Program-made: the position numbers and the translations under genes
The notes under the pieces: generated by a model
What the model was told of the DNA's origin: nothing
Seen by the model: the letters and a program-made list of their open reading frames with translations, nothing else
Database searches by the model: none
Shown: positions 16,875 through 26,631 of the stretch, one piece after another
Layout: every line of letters starts with the position of its first letter
Numbering within the stretch: the stretch's first letter is position 1
Origin: Lentimicrobiaceae bacterium
GTDB lineage: Bacteria > Bacteroidota > Bacteroidia > Bacteroidales > F082
Length of the DNA: 34,376 nt
NCBI GenBank assembly: GCA_015061335.1
Contig: SUWT01000023.1
Coordinates: 1-34,376 of the forward strand
Direction: 5' to 3'

Positions 16875-18311
16875 TTACCTAACTAAAGAACTGCCGATTT
16901 TATTCATTGCGCATCTGAAACCAATAGTGGCGTTGCATTCATCTTCATTCAAGAATCTACGGACAGAAGGACTTAAATAATAAGCTCCGTCAGCCCAAGA
17001 GCCTCCTTTATATACGCGAGATTTGTCGGATATTAATGTTGTTTCACCGTAAGCGTACATCTGTAATGTATATGCGTCATCGCTTTCTTCTTGGTTTGTC
17101 CAATCTGTTTGTATTGTTGACATATAGTCACCATCGTTAGCATTTAGGCTGTAATATTTTTTTGCGTCTTCGTATGCTGCCAATTGTTCTTCTGTCATGC
17201 CAAGGGTGTCAACACTTTTTTGAGTAATGATATTACCACGGTAAGGGTTGTGGTCGTGGAAGTCTTCGTATGAAAGAGGACGATATACGTCGAGAACCCA
17301 TTCGGCCACGTTACCTGCCATATTGTACAGACCATAGTCGTTTGGCCAATATGATGCTACCGGAGCAGGGAATGCGGCGCCATCGTTTAAGTCGCCGGCG
17401 ACACCCATATAGTCACCGCTGCCTCTCTTGAAGTTGGCGATGAAACTGCCATAGTAGTTTTTGTCATTTGTACGCAAACCATCGGTGTTCCAAGGATATA
17501 CCCTACGCTCAACGATACGTTCATCAGAGGTGTTGCCGATGAGACCTAAAGCGGCATATTCCCATTCTGCTTCCGTTGGGAGTCTGTATTTTGGAAGAAG
17601 AATGCCATCTTCTAATCTGACATTGCGTATGCCATCACCATTAGGATCTAAATCCTCAAAACCATTGTTGATAATACCAGTGTATTGACCAGCTAAATAT
17701 GCGTCAGTACTGAAGTTAGAGTCTTTATTTTGATAAGGGTCGTATGAAATGACACCTGCATCAACCAATAATTTCTCGTTAACTCTATCTGAACGCCATA
17801 AGGCATAATCGCTGGCTTGTAACCATGTTACACCTACAACAGGATAATCTCTATAGGCAGGGTGACGGAAATAAATTTCAACCATAGGTTCATTATAAGA
17901 CAAAGAACTGCGCCATACAGAAGTGTCTGGGACAGCCTTCTTGACCATCTCCGGATAATCTGAACCATAAACTCTGTTTAACCAGTAGATGTATTCCATA
18001 TAATCTAAGTTGCTGACCTCTGTCTGATCCATATAGAATGATGAAACTGTAACTTGTCTGGGAACATTATTCCATTCTTGATATACATCCTCAATAGTCG
18101 CTCCCATAGTAAATGTACCTCCTTCAATGGCAATGAGTCCAGGTCCGGTGACAGGCTCAGGAGAATCTGTTACGTAAAAACCTCCGTTTTCCGGATCATT
18201 GTAATTCCATCCCGTTGTTCTCGAAACATCTTTACCTCTGAAACAGGATACTAATAAACTTACACATAAAACTGCAAGTAACGACTTAATAACGAATCTT
18301 TTAAGCATCAT
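16875..18311 (-). CDS. gldJ: GldJ-like lipoprotein of the gliding/T9SS apparatus (FGE-sulfatase fold)
   Basis: 478 residues. The lipoprotein signal ends in SLLVSC with Cys23 as the lipid anchor, followed by TGWNYNDPENGGF, which resembles the start of mature GldJ. The rest is a formylglycine-generating-enzyme-like (SUMF1) domain: IEGGTFTMG, LPTEAEWEYAA, NMAGNVAEWV, KGGSWADG and IGFRCAMN. In Flavobacterium, GldJ is an outer-membrane lipoprotein that stabilises GldK and is needed for secretion and gliding. The divergent porU-porV on the other strand agrees with a GldJ role, since these genes are neighbours in Flavobacterium too. GldK/PorK is the main alternative, but the porLMN genes that normally follow porK are absent. 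A second ATG is at 18308. Confidence 0.82.
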   Translation of the reverse strand: MMLKRFVIKSLLAVLCVSLLVSCFRGKDVSRTTGWNYNDPENGGFYVTDSPEPVTGPGLIAIEGGTFTMGATIEDVYQEWNNVPRQVTVSSFYMDQTEVSNLDYMEYIYWLNRVYGSDYPEMVKKAVPDTSVWRSSLSYNEPMVEIYFRHPAYRDYPVVGVTWLQASDYALWRSDRVNEKLLVDAGVISYDPYQNKDSNFSTDAYLAGQYTGIINNGFEDLDPNGDGIRNVRLEDGILLPKYRLPTEAEWEYAALGLIGNTSDERIVERRVYPWNTDGLRTNDKNYYGSFIANFKRGSGDYMGVAGDLNDGAAFPAPVASYWPNDYGLYNMAGNVAEWVLDVYRPLSYEDFHDHNPYRGNIITQKSVDTLGMTEEQLAAYEDAKKYYSLNANDGDYMSTIQTDWTNQEESDDAYTLQMYAYGETTLISDKSRVYKGGSWADGAYYLSPSVRRFLNEDECNATIGFRCAMNKIGSSLVR

Positions 18312-18432
18312 TTTAATGTTTTAAACTAAATAACTAAAACTGAAAAACAATGAAAATATTGTACAAAAAAATATTTTTTGTTCCCCAATTAAATCAAACT
18401 GCAATTTTACGGACTTTTTTTGAATTATTGAC

Positions 18433-18440
18433 CAAAAATA
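18433..18440 (-). promoter_or_regulatory. Candidate -7 box for the gldJ-like gene
   Basis: Reading the - strand, TATTTTTG fits TAnnTTTG. It lies in the 213-bp divergent gap between the gldJ-like gene and porU and would give a leader of about 115 nt. The A/T richness of the gap makes a chance match plausible. Confidence 0.3.
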
Positions 18441-18480
18441 TATTTTTTTTTAAACCGACTTATTAACAATAAAAAATGCT

Positions 18481-18488
18481 TATCTTCG
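18481..18488 (+). promoter_or_regulatory. Candidate -7 box for the porU-porU-porV row
   Basis: TATCTTCG differs from TAnnTTTG by one base and would start transcription about 30 nt before the porU ATG at 18525. An interrupted inverted repeat flanks it (TAAAAAATGCT before, AGCTTTTTA after). Apart from this box and the divergent one on the other strand, the 18312-18524 gap holds only A/T-rich sequence. Confidence 0.4.
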
Positions 18489-18524
18489 TTAGCTTTTTAA
18501 TTAATAATAAACAGAATATATTTT

Positions 18525-21500
18525 ATGAAGAGTAAATATCTAAACTATTGTGTATTAAGATTATGTTTCTTTCTGGCTTTTGTGCTGATGTCATCCTATT
18601 CAGGCAAGGCTAATGCCGACTATGCAAATAATTCAATTCTTTCGTACGGAAATTGGTATAAAATGTCAATTTCTTCTACGGGTATATACAAGATAAGTTA
18701 TACTGAATTAGCGGAGATGGGAGTGCCTGTGTCTTCAATAAATCCTAAAGATATCAGGATATATCATAATGGAGGCGGTGTCCTGCCTGTCGTCAACAGA
18801 GAATTCCGTTATGACGATCTTGTTGAACTGCCTATTTATGTGCATGGCGAGAATGACGGCTCCTTCGATGAAAACGATTATGTGCTCTTCTACGCAAGAG
18901 GTCCTGTGACATGGACAGAGATGTCAGACTTATATAAACATAATTTCAACCCTTATTCCGATTATTCTTTCGCTTTCCTGACTACCGATTACGGTGAAGG
19001 GAAACGTATCTCATATGCGGATGAAATCGAGGATGAGGCATCAATGAAAGTGACGGAATTCCTGGATTATAGAATTATCGACAATGATGATGTTAACCTT
19101 AATAATATGGGAGCTACATGGTATTCGGATCCTTTTGATGTTGTGTCTTCAAGAGATTATTCTTTTAATTTCCCAAACGCCATTAAAAATAAAGAATCAA
19201 ATGTTATCGTCGATGTGGCATCACGTAATCAATCTAATGCGGCTTTTATAATAAAAGCGGATGGCGAGAAATTGTCACAGCTGAATTTTAAGAAGTTCGA
19301 CATGCAATATACTTATGCGCTGACAAAAAATACCGGTAATCTGAAGTTTAACCCCATCGGTGATAATGTCGTCATAAATCTATCATATACCAAATCAGAA
19401 TCATCGTCGATAGGCTGGCTTAATTATATTGCTGTCAACGTGTGGAGAGAATTGATATTCACTAATGCTGCCATGTCGTTCAGAAATCCTAACTGTAATG
19501 ACTCGGGTACGAATTACAGATATGAGATCAGAAATGCGTCCGGTTCGCTTCAAGTATGGGATGTCGCTAATCCGGTGGAGCCTGAGAAGATAAAGTTGCA
19601 TCTGAATTCCAATAAGGCTAGTTTCGTAACTAAAGGAGCCGAAAATAATGAATTTATAGCCTTCGATGGAAGTTCATTCAAAAAGGTGGGCTCTGCGACA
19701 AAGATAAGTAATCAGAATCTGCACTCAAAATATGATTTTGATTATCTTATCATAACACATCCTGATTTCATGTCTCAGGCAGAAAGGTTGAAAGAAATAC
19801 ATTCATATATCGATAATCTTGAGATCGAGATAGTTACACCTTCTGTCATATATAACGAGTTTTCCTGTGGAGCGACAGATATTACAGCAATACGCGATTA
19901 TATCAGAATGTTGTATAATAAATCTGGTCAACGTTTGAAGTATGTGCTCCTCTTTGGTGACGCTTCATACGATTTTAAGAATAAAAGTGGAAAAGTCTGC
20001 TTCGTGCCTACATACGAATCGGTGGCATCCTGCTCTGTATCCGATTGTCTGGCTACAGATGATTATTATGTTTGCCTTGATGATCACGAAGGTAATATGG
20101 AGAATGGAGGCTCTATTATCGATATAGCTTTGGGCAGAATCCCTGTATCAACACAAGAGGACGCAGATGCAATGATTGACAAGATAGAGACATATCTTTC
20201 TATGAATGAGGATAATATGGGACCATGGAGAAAACATATAACTTTCATCACCGACGATGATCAATCATATTATTCTACATGTGCGGAGAATCTTGTTGAT
20301 GACATACAGGAATTGGCTGGTGACGACTTTAGTTGTGATTTTGATAAAATATATCTTGACGCATATCCGCAAATCACGACATCTGGAGGTCAGCGTGCAC
20401 CTGAATGTAATGAGGCTATAAATAATAGAGTTGAAAGGGGCTCCTTGATAGTCAATTATATAGGACATGGAGGCGAAGTGGGCTGGTCAGCGGAAAGAAT
20501 GTTGACCAACGAAGATATCTTGTCATGGCGCAACTCTCCCAGACTTCATTTTATGATAACAGCTTCATGTGAATTTTCACGTTATGATGATCATACTAGG
20601 ACCTCAGCAGGTGAATTAGTATATCTGAATCATAACGGTGGAGCAATAGCAATGCTTACCGCAGGAAGAGTCACCAACTCCGGAGATAATAATCTAATGA
20701 TGAGAAAATTCTATGAACATTTCTTTGATAATGAAGATGGCGAATTCCTTTCAATGGGTGATTTGTACTTGTACTCTAAACAGGATGGTATCATTAACCA
20801 GAAAAGATACGTCTTCTTCGGTGATCCTGCTCTGAAATTTAACTACCCGGAGAATTTTATGGAGATTAATTCAATAAACAATCATCCGGCTAATGAGATT
20901 GACACCATCAGAGCCTTAGATGATGTTACAATAGAGGGTGTGGTGAAAGATATTAATGGTAATGTCATGACCGATTTTAACGGTACCGCATATATCAATG
21001 TTTATGATAAGGAGAATACATATACAACATATGGCGATGATACGGAACAATTCGATTTCAAACTGCGTAATAGCTTGATATATAGTGGTAAAGTGCCTGT
21101 CTATAATGGATATTTCAGTGCTGACTTCACTCTTCCAAAAGATATTAACTACAGTTATGGTAACGGTCTTATTAGTCTATACGCATATAGTCAGGAGACT
21201 GAAGCTCAAGGATCCTTCTCGAACTTCGTCGTAGGTGGAATGAATCCCGATGCTGATCCTGATTATGAGTCACCGGAACTGATGCTGTTTATTGATGATG
21301 ACAAATTTATTGATGGCTCTATAACAAACGAAAATCCAATCCTAATAGCTTACATCAAAGATGAAAATGGGATTAATACTTCAGGATCTGGCATAGGTCA
21401 TGATCTGACCGCTAAGTTATCAGGAGCAACAAATAAAACATATATCCTTAATCAATATTATGATAGCCCTCTGAATAAAGATGAATATGGTGTCTTGACA

Positions 21501-21920
21501 TACAGATTGTATAATCTAAATGAAGGTGAACATGAACTGGAATTTAAAGCATGGGACATATATAATAACTCTGTCTCATCAACAATACGTTTTAATGTTG
21601 TAAAAGGTAAAGTTATTCAATTGGAGAATCTTCATAATTATCCGAATCCTATGGATACTTATACTAACTTCGTGTTTGAACATAATCAGAATGATAATGA
21701 GATTAATGTTAGAATCAATATTTATAATATTGTAGGTCAGTTGGTTAAGACTATAAATGAGACTAGTTATGGTACCTCGATGAGAATTTCTCCAATAAAA
21801 TGGGACGGAAAATCAGATAATGGTGTATCTTTGCCTGCTGGAATTTACTTGTATAATGTTACGGTCACTAATTCTGTAAATGAAAAGGCTACAGAATACT
21901 CTAAATTGATAATCAAATAG
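18525..21920 (+). CDS. porU: T9SS sortase PorU, first copy
   Basis: 1131 residues, normal for PorU. A signal peptide ends near residue 30 (SGKANA). An N-terminal PorU domain (SYGNWYKMSISSTGIYKISY, then ENDGSFDENDYVLFYARGP) covers about residues 35-400. A peptidase C25 domain follows at about 410-790, with catalytic His648 (YIGHGGEVGW) and Cys682 (ITASCEFSRYDD). A beta-rich region ends in a C-terminal sorting-type domain (LHNYPNPMD, YNIVGQLVKTI, LPAGIYLYNV). PorU removes the T9SS tail from cargo at the cell surface and joins the protein to its anchor, in complex with PorV. The next gene, 4 bp downstream, is a full-length paralog, so which of the two is the true orthologue cannot be settled by eye. 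Confidence 0.92.
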   Translation: MKSKYLNYCVLRLCFFLAFVLMSSYSGKANADYANNSILSYGNWYKMSISSTGIYKISYTELAEMGVPVSSINPKDIRIYHNGGGVLPVVNREFRYDDLVELPIYVHGENDGSFDENDYVLFYARGPVTWTEMSDLYKHNFNPYSDYSFAFLTTDYGEGKRISYADEIEDEASMKVTEFLDYRIIDNDDVNLNNMGATWYSDPFDVVSSRDYSFNFPNAIKNKESNVIVDVASRNQSNAAFIIKADGEKLSQLNFKKFDMQYTYALTKNTGNLKFNPIGDNVVINLSYTKSESSSIGWLNYIAVNVWRELIFTNAAMSFRNPNCNDSGTNYRYEIRNASGSLQVWDVANPVEPEKIKLHLNSNKASFVTKGAENNEFIAFDGSSFKKVGSATKISNQNLHSKYDFDYLIITHPDFMSQAERLKEIHSYIDNLEIEIVTPSVIYNEFSCGATDITAIRDYIRMLYNKSGQRLKYVLLFGDASYDFKNKSGKVCFVPTYESVASCSVSDCLATDDYYVCLDDHEGNMENGGSIIDIALGRIPVSTQEDADAMIDKIETYLSMNEDNMGPWRKHITFITDDDQSYYSTCAENLVDDIQELAGDDFSCDFDKIYLDAYPQITTSGGQRAPECNEAINNRVERGSLIVNYIGHGGEVGWSAERMLTNEDILSWRNSPRLHFMITASCEFSRYDDHTRTSAGELVYLNHNGGAIAMLTAGRVTNSGDNNLMMRKFYEHFFDNEDGEFLSMGDLYLYSKQDGIINQKRYVFFGDPALKFNYPENFMEINSINNHPANEIDTIRALDDVTIEGVVKDINGNVMTDFNGTAYINVYDKENTYTTYGDDTEQFDFKLRNSLIYSGKVPVYNGYFSADFTLPKDINYSYGNGLISLYAYSQETEAQGSFSNFVVGGMNPDADPDYESPELMLFIDDDKFIDGSITNENPILIAYIKDENGINTSGSGIGHDLTAKLSGATNKTYILNQYYDSPLNKDEYGVLTYRLYNLNEGEHELEFKAWDIYNNSVSSTIRFNVVKGKVIQLENLHNYPNPMDTYTNFVFEHNQNDNEINVRINIYNIVGQLVKTINETSYGTSMRISPIKWDGKSDNGVSLPAGIYLYNVTVTNSVNEKATEYSKLIIK

Positions 21921-21924
21921 TTAA

Positions 21925-24900
21925 ATGAATTTTGTGAAATATATATACACTCTCAGAACACTATTCCTTTTGTTGCTTGTCGTAGTAACTTCTGTGACTT
22001 ATGCGCAAAATTATTCCTATGAATCTGTTTTGAAGGATGGAACATGGTTTAAGATAGGAGTGAAAGATGATGGAGTGTATAAAATTTCATATAATGACTT
22101 GATAAATCTGGGTGTTGACATTGATAATGTCAAACCAAAGAAGATCAGCCTGTTCGGTAATGAAAACGGTGTTCTCCCTGAGTCTAACTCCGCTCCCGCT
22201 TATGACGATTTGTCGGAGATGAGTATCATCGTCACTGGAGAAAATGATGACTCCTTTGATGAAAATGATGCCATATTATTTTATGCTCAAAGTCCTATAA
22301 AATGGGAATATACCGATAAAGGACGTTTCGTCCATAATACTAATTACTATTCTGACACCTCATTCTATTTTCTTACGTTAGATAACAAAAATGATGGAAA
22401 AAGGATTTCTGAGTCTTATTATATTGAAAATCATACTGATAAGTATATTGATGTTTTTCAAGATTACCAAACTCACGAGCTGGATCTAAATAATCGTTAT
22501 CGTCAGGGAAAATTGTGGTATGGCGAGACAATATCTCTGGCTACATCTCCGGAACATAGATTTACTTTTGTTTTCGATAATATTTTGCCAAATAGGGAGT
22601 CTCATGTCCGACTCAATATGGTAGGATCTTCATCGTCAGAAGTGTTTTATGCCAGAATAAAAGCTAATGATGAAATATTATTCGATAGTTTAAGAATAAG
22701 TAAATCAGGTTCTTATTACTTTGGTCATGAGATAGATAAAAACTCTATCTTCTTTAGTGATAACGATACTGTCAATATAGATGTAGCAGCGATTTCAACA
22801 AATTCAACATCATTAATAGGTGTCAATTTTATAGACGTAAATGTCTGGCGAGAATTGAAATACGAGAATAAACCTCTGCATTTCAATATCTTTAAATCGT
22901 TTCCTGATACTGATAGCCATGATATGCTCATTGGCAACGCAAATGAAAATCTGCACCTCTTTGATATTACAGATCCGCTAAATCCCGTTAGATGTAATTA
23001 TCTTATTGAAGATGGGATGATTAAATATCATGTTGTTCCTGATGTCAGAACATATTATATTTTGTTTGATGAATCTGATCATAAGGATGTAGAATTTATC
23101 AGACAGATAGAAAATCAGAACCTTCACTCTATCAGCTCGGCGGAGATGTTGATTATCACCCATCCTTTATTTAAGGAGGAAGCGGAGAGACTTAAAAAGC
23201 TTCATGAGGATTATGATGGATTATTAAGTGTTGTGGTGGAAGTTGATGAAATTTATAATGAGTTTTCAACAGGAGCTCCTGATGTTACAGCTATCAGAAA
23301 TTTTATCAGAATGGTTTATAGTAGAGATAACTCATTGAAATATGTTCTGTTATTTGGAAGAGGTACTAGCGATTATAAAAATGTTATGGGTGCTGATAAT
23401 AATTTTGTGCCTCCATACGAATCTATTGTGACATATAGCGAGATCAATAGTTATGTCTCAGATGATTATTTCGCTTTGATGGATCCTGCAGAAGGGGAAG
23501 AATGTAAGGGAACTGTTGACTTAGGTGTTGGTCGTATTCCTGTCTCATCAAAACAAGAGGCTTCAGATGTTGTGAATAAAATACATAAATATATTGAGTC
23601 TCAGTATAGAACACATGATATAGAATGGAGAGATAAGTTTCTCTTTGTGGCTGATGATGATATACCTGAGTATCCTAAAAACTGCGATCGTTTTGAAAAG
23701 ATTATCGATACATCCATGTTAACAGCCTCTGTCGATAAGATTTATACCGATTCATACGTCAGGACAAAAGTCGCTGATGGTTATTTATATCCTGAAGCGA
23801 CACAAGATCTCATCAATAAGATTGAGGAGGGGCGTCTCTTCATTACATATACAGGTCATGGAGGCGTAAAAGGCTTGACAAACGAAGGCCTTTTTAGAGA
23901 AGAGCATATCAAAAGTCTGAAAAATATTGATAATATGCCTTTCGTTCATACAGGTACATGTGAATTTAGTAAATTCGATGACCCTATGTATGTCTCCGCC
24001 GGTGAACAACTTTTTCTCAACCCTAATGGTGGAGCCATCGGCATGATAACGACAACTCGCCCTACACAGATAAGTCCTAATTACTCAGTAGGACTATACC
24101 TATATAAAGCTATGTTTAAGGACGGAAAGATTAGAGATATAACGTTCGGGGAGATGATCAGGATGGTAAAAGCTACAAGTAATAGTAACTCACCAAATTA
24201 TCTTTGTTATGTGATGTTTGGTGATCCTGCATTACGCCTGGCATATCCTGAGAAAGATATAAAAATCAATGAGATAATACCATCAGATAATGATTCTATA
24301 CATGTTTTGTCAGCGATGTCGCATTTTGTTGTGAGAGGTGAGATAATGAACGATAATCAAAGAGATGTGACATTTAATGGCATAATATATCCTAAGATGT
24401 TTGACAGCGAATCTGATTTCTCTACCTTAGATAATGATAATAATGGAAGCGTGTATAATTTCTCATTCTTCAAAAATGTCGTGTATGAAGGTAAAGCTGA
24501 GGTGAAAGATGGCACTTTTGAGTTTTCTGTCGTCATACCTAAATCTTTGACACATCAAGACAATAACGCTCGACTTTCTATGTACGCTGTTGATACTGTT
24601 GATTATTCTGTCGCATCTTCTCGTTATGATAATTTCGTTATAGAAGGTGTTGATGAGAATGTACATGTTGATGATGAAGGACCTGCAATAGAAATGCTTT
24701 GGACCTTTACAAATGATGATAGCGGAATATTGGATGTCCATTTTTATGATGAGCAGGGTATCATGCATTATGATAATTATATAGGAAGAGATATTTTGTT
24801 AATACATGAATATGAGAATAAGGAAAATACGATTATATTAAATGATTTATATGATCCTCAGCTGAATGATTATGCCAGAGGAAGTCTGAGTTTTGTTATT

Positions 24901-25308
24901 GAGTCGCTTGAGGCTGCTGATCATATTTTTACGGTGAGAGCTTGGGATACGCATGATAACTCATCGCAAAATAGTGTCGTTGTCAGTGTTGAAAAGCCAG
25001 AAACACAAGTCGTTTTGAAAGATGTGCTGAATAAACCAAATCCGTTCAAGGAAGAAACAAATATATATTTCGATTACACTAAGGATAGGGTGTTCTTCGA
25101 TCTTAGAGTTGATATTTATGATATGCTTGGTAAGAAGATCAATACATTGGAGTATTCAGGTTTGGATGATAAGACTGATTATATTCGTTGGGATGCATCT
25201 GATTTCTCAGGCAATGAGATTAATTCTGGAGTATATATTTTTAAGATATATCTGAAAGATTCGGAGGGTGATGAGTTTTATACGACTCAAAGAATGATAA
25301 AATTGTAA
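21925..25308 (+). CDS. porU: T9SS sortase PorU, second copy (tandem paralog)
   Basis: 1127 residues. A signal peptide ends at about residue 28 (VTYA then QN). Its layout matches the preceding gene throughout: DGTWFKIGVKDDGVYKISY, ENDDSFDENDAILFYAQSP, a VNVWREL segment, ITHPLFKEEAERLKKLH, and a C25 domain with His645 (YTGHGGVKGL) and Cys679 (HTGTCEFSKFDD). The His-Cys spacing is 34 in both copies. The tail (NKPNPFKEETNI, DMLGKKINTL, NSGVYIFKIY) is the same kind of domain. By eye the two share roughly a third of their residues, so the duplication is old and both copies look active. It lies 4 bp after the first copy and 68 bp before porV, probably in one transcript. A different cargo preference is possible but not shown. 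Confidence 0.9.
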   Translation: MNFVKYIYTLRTLFLLLLVVVTSVTYAQNYSYESVLKDGTWFKIGVKDDGVYKISYNDLINLGVDIDNVKPKKISLFGNENGVLPESNSAPAYDDLSEMSIIVTGENDDSFDENDAILFYAQSPIKWEYTDKGRFVHNTNYYSDTSFYFLTLDNKNDGKRISESYYIENHTDKYIDVFQDYQTHELDLNNRYRQGKLWYGETISLATSPEHRFTFVFDNILPNRESHVRLNMVGSSSSEVFYARIKANDEILFDSLRISKSGSYYFGHEIDKNSIFFSDNDTVNIDVAAISTNSTSLIGVNFIDVNVWRELKYENKPLHFNIFKSFPDTDSHDMLIGNANENLHLFDITDPLNPVRCNYLIEDGMIKYHVVPDVRTYYILFDESDHKDVEFIRQIENQNLHSISSAEMLIITHPLFKEEAERLKKLHEDYDGLLSVVVEVDEIYNEFSTGAPDVTAIRNFIRMVYSRDNSLKYVLLFGRGTSDYKNVMGADNNFVPPYESIVTYSEINSYVSDDYFALMDPAEGEECKGTVDLGVGRIPVSSKQEASDVVNKIHKYIESQYRTHDIEWRDKFLFVADDDIPEYPKNCDRFEKIIDTSMLTASVDKIYTDSYVRTKVADGYLYPEATQDLINKIEEGRLFITYTGHGGVKGLTNEGLFREEHIKSLKNIDNMPFVHTGTCEFSKFDDPMYVSAGEQLFLNPNGGAIGMITTTRPTQISPNYSVGLYLYKAMFKDGKIRDITFGEMIRMVKATSNSNSPNYLCYVMFGDPALRLAYPEKDIKINEIIPSDNDSIHVLSAMSHFVVRGEIMNDNQRDVTFNGIIYPKMFDSESDFSTLDNDNNGSVYNFSFFKNVVYEGKAEVKDGTFEFSVVIPKSLTHQDNNARLSMYAVDTVDYSVASSRYDNFVIEGVDENVHVDDEGPAIEMLWTFTNDDSGILDVHFYDEQGIMHYDNYIGRDILLIHEYENKENTIILNDLYDPQLNDYARGSLSFVIESLEAADHIFTVRAWDTHDNSSQNSVVVSVEKPETQVVLKDVLNKPNPFKEETNIYFDYTKDRVFFDLRVDIYDMLGKKINTLEYSGLDDKTDYIRWDASDFSGNEINSGVYIFKIYLKDSEGDEFYTTQRMIKL

Positions 25309-25376
25309 AAAAAAATTGAAATAGAATAAAATATTTGTATTTATCAAACGTTAGAAAGTTAATATTAATAAGAAGT

Positions 25377-26630
25377 ATGAAGAAAATTAGATTTACAATC
25401 TTGATGATTGTGTTGGTTCTCACTGGTTTGCGTCTTAATGCGCAATCTAATCCAGGAGATCAGGTTTTAGGACAAGATTTAGAGTATAATGTTATTTCTA
25501 CGGCTGTCCCGTTTATGATTATAGCTCCTGATGCAAGATCGTCTGCATTGGGTGATTGCGGTGTTTCTACATCTCCGGATGTTTATTCGATGCATTGGAA
25601 CCCTGCAAAATACGCTTTTATAGAAGAGGATTTTTCTGTTGGTCTTGCATATAGTCCATGGCTCAGAAATTTGGTTCCTGATATGAATATCGCATATCTG
25701 GGTATTTCAAAGCGAGTCAGTCCTAAATCAACGATAGCAGGAACATTGCGTTATTTTAGTTTAGGTGATATTATCTTTACAGAAGACGGTACGAATCAGG
25801 CTACATATTCTCCTAATGAATGGGCTGTTGACTTCACATATTCGAGGAAATTAGGTGATTATATCTCCGGTGCTGTTGCCGGTCGTTTTATCTATTCTAA
25901 CCTGACCCAAGGTGTTGTTGATTATTCAAAACCGGCTATTTCTGTGGCTGCCGACGTTTCTGTTTATTATACAAGAGAAGTTTATTGGTTTAACAATCTC
26001 GATGCTGTCTTCTCATGGGGTGTCGCAGTCACCAATATAGGTTCAAAGATGACTTATAATGATGCAAGTATGAAGAAAGACTTTATTCCTACCAATCTTC
26101 GCCTTGGTCCATCATTAAAGCTTGATATTGATGATTTTAACTCATTTACATTTACATTTGATGTAAATAAGCTCTTGGTTCCAACACCACCTATCTATGA
26201 AAGAAGTGACGATGGTTCTATTGTTATAGATGAGAATGGAGAACCTCTTATCGCAGAAGGTATGAGTAATGATGTAGGTCTTGTACAGGGTATGATACAG
26301 TCATTCTACGATGCTCCAGGAGGTTTCAGTGAAGAGATAAAAGAGTTCACCATTGGTTTAGGTACAGAATATTGGTACAATGAAACATTTACGGTGCGTG
26401 CTGGTTTCTTCCATGAAGCAAAGATGAAAGGAAATCGTCGTTATCTGACATTGGGTGCAGGTTTGCGTTACAATGTTTTCGGTCTTGATGTTTCATATTT
26501 AGTGCCGGTAAACAACACGGCTACATCAGGAACTAACCCTCTTGAAAACACACTTCGCTTTAGTCTTACATTCAACCTCGATAAATGGGGCGATTCTGAT
26601 ACAAAATTAGAGAAGACTCCTCAAAGATAA
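25377..26630 (+). CDS. porV: T9SS outer-membrane shuttle protein PorV (LptO)
   Basis: 417 residues from ATG 25377. A signal peptide ends near residue 22 (LRLNA then QS). The family start follows (VISTAVPFMIIAPDARSSALGD, then MHWNPAKYAF), and the rest is a FadL-like beta-barrel ending NTLRFSLTFNLDKWG. PorV accepts cargo from the translocon, binds its C-terminal signal and hands it to PorU. The upstream ATG at 25335 would add 14 residues (MYLSNVRKLILIRS) before a good signal peptide and is not favoured. Its stop is 1 bp from the stop of the convergent peptidase gene. Placement after two porU genes fits the PorU-PorV attachment complex. Confidence 0.94.
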   Translation: MKKIRFTILMIVLVLTGLRLNAQSNPGDQVLGQDLEYNVISTAVPFMIIAPDARSSALGDCGVSTSPDVYSMHWNPAKYAFIEEDFSVGLAYSPWLRNLVPDMNIAYLGISKRVSPKSTIAGTLRYFSLGDIIFTEDGTNQATYSPNEWAVDFTYSRKLGDYISGAVAGRFIYSNLTQGVVDYSKPAISVAADVSVYYTREVYWFNNLDAVFSWGVAVTNIGSKMTYNDASMKKDFIPTNLRLGPSLKLDIDDFNSFTFTFDVNKLLVPTPPIYERSDDGSIVIDENGEPLIAEGMSNDVGLVQGMIQSFYDAPGGFSEEIKEFTIGLGTEYWYNETFTVRAGFFHEAKMKGNRRYLTLGAGLRYNVFGLDVSYLVPVNNTATSGTNPLENTLRFSLTFNLDKWGDSDTKLEKTPQR

Positions 26631-26631
26631 T

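Noticed and set aside
16875..18311. Assignment as PorK/GldK
   Set aside because: The fold is shared, but porLMN are not downstream, the mature N-terminus (TGWNYNDPENGGF) looks like GldJ, and the gene is divergent from porU-porV as expected for gldJ. The alternative is not fully excluded.
21925..25308. Second porU copy as a decaying pseudogene
   Set aside because: It is full length with no frameshift or internal stop, and both active-site residues, the signal peptide and the tail are kept.
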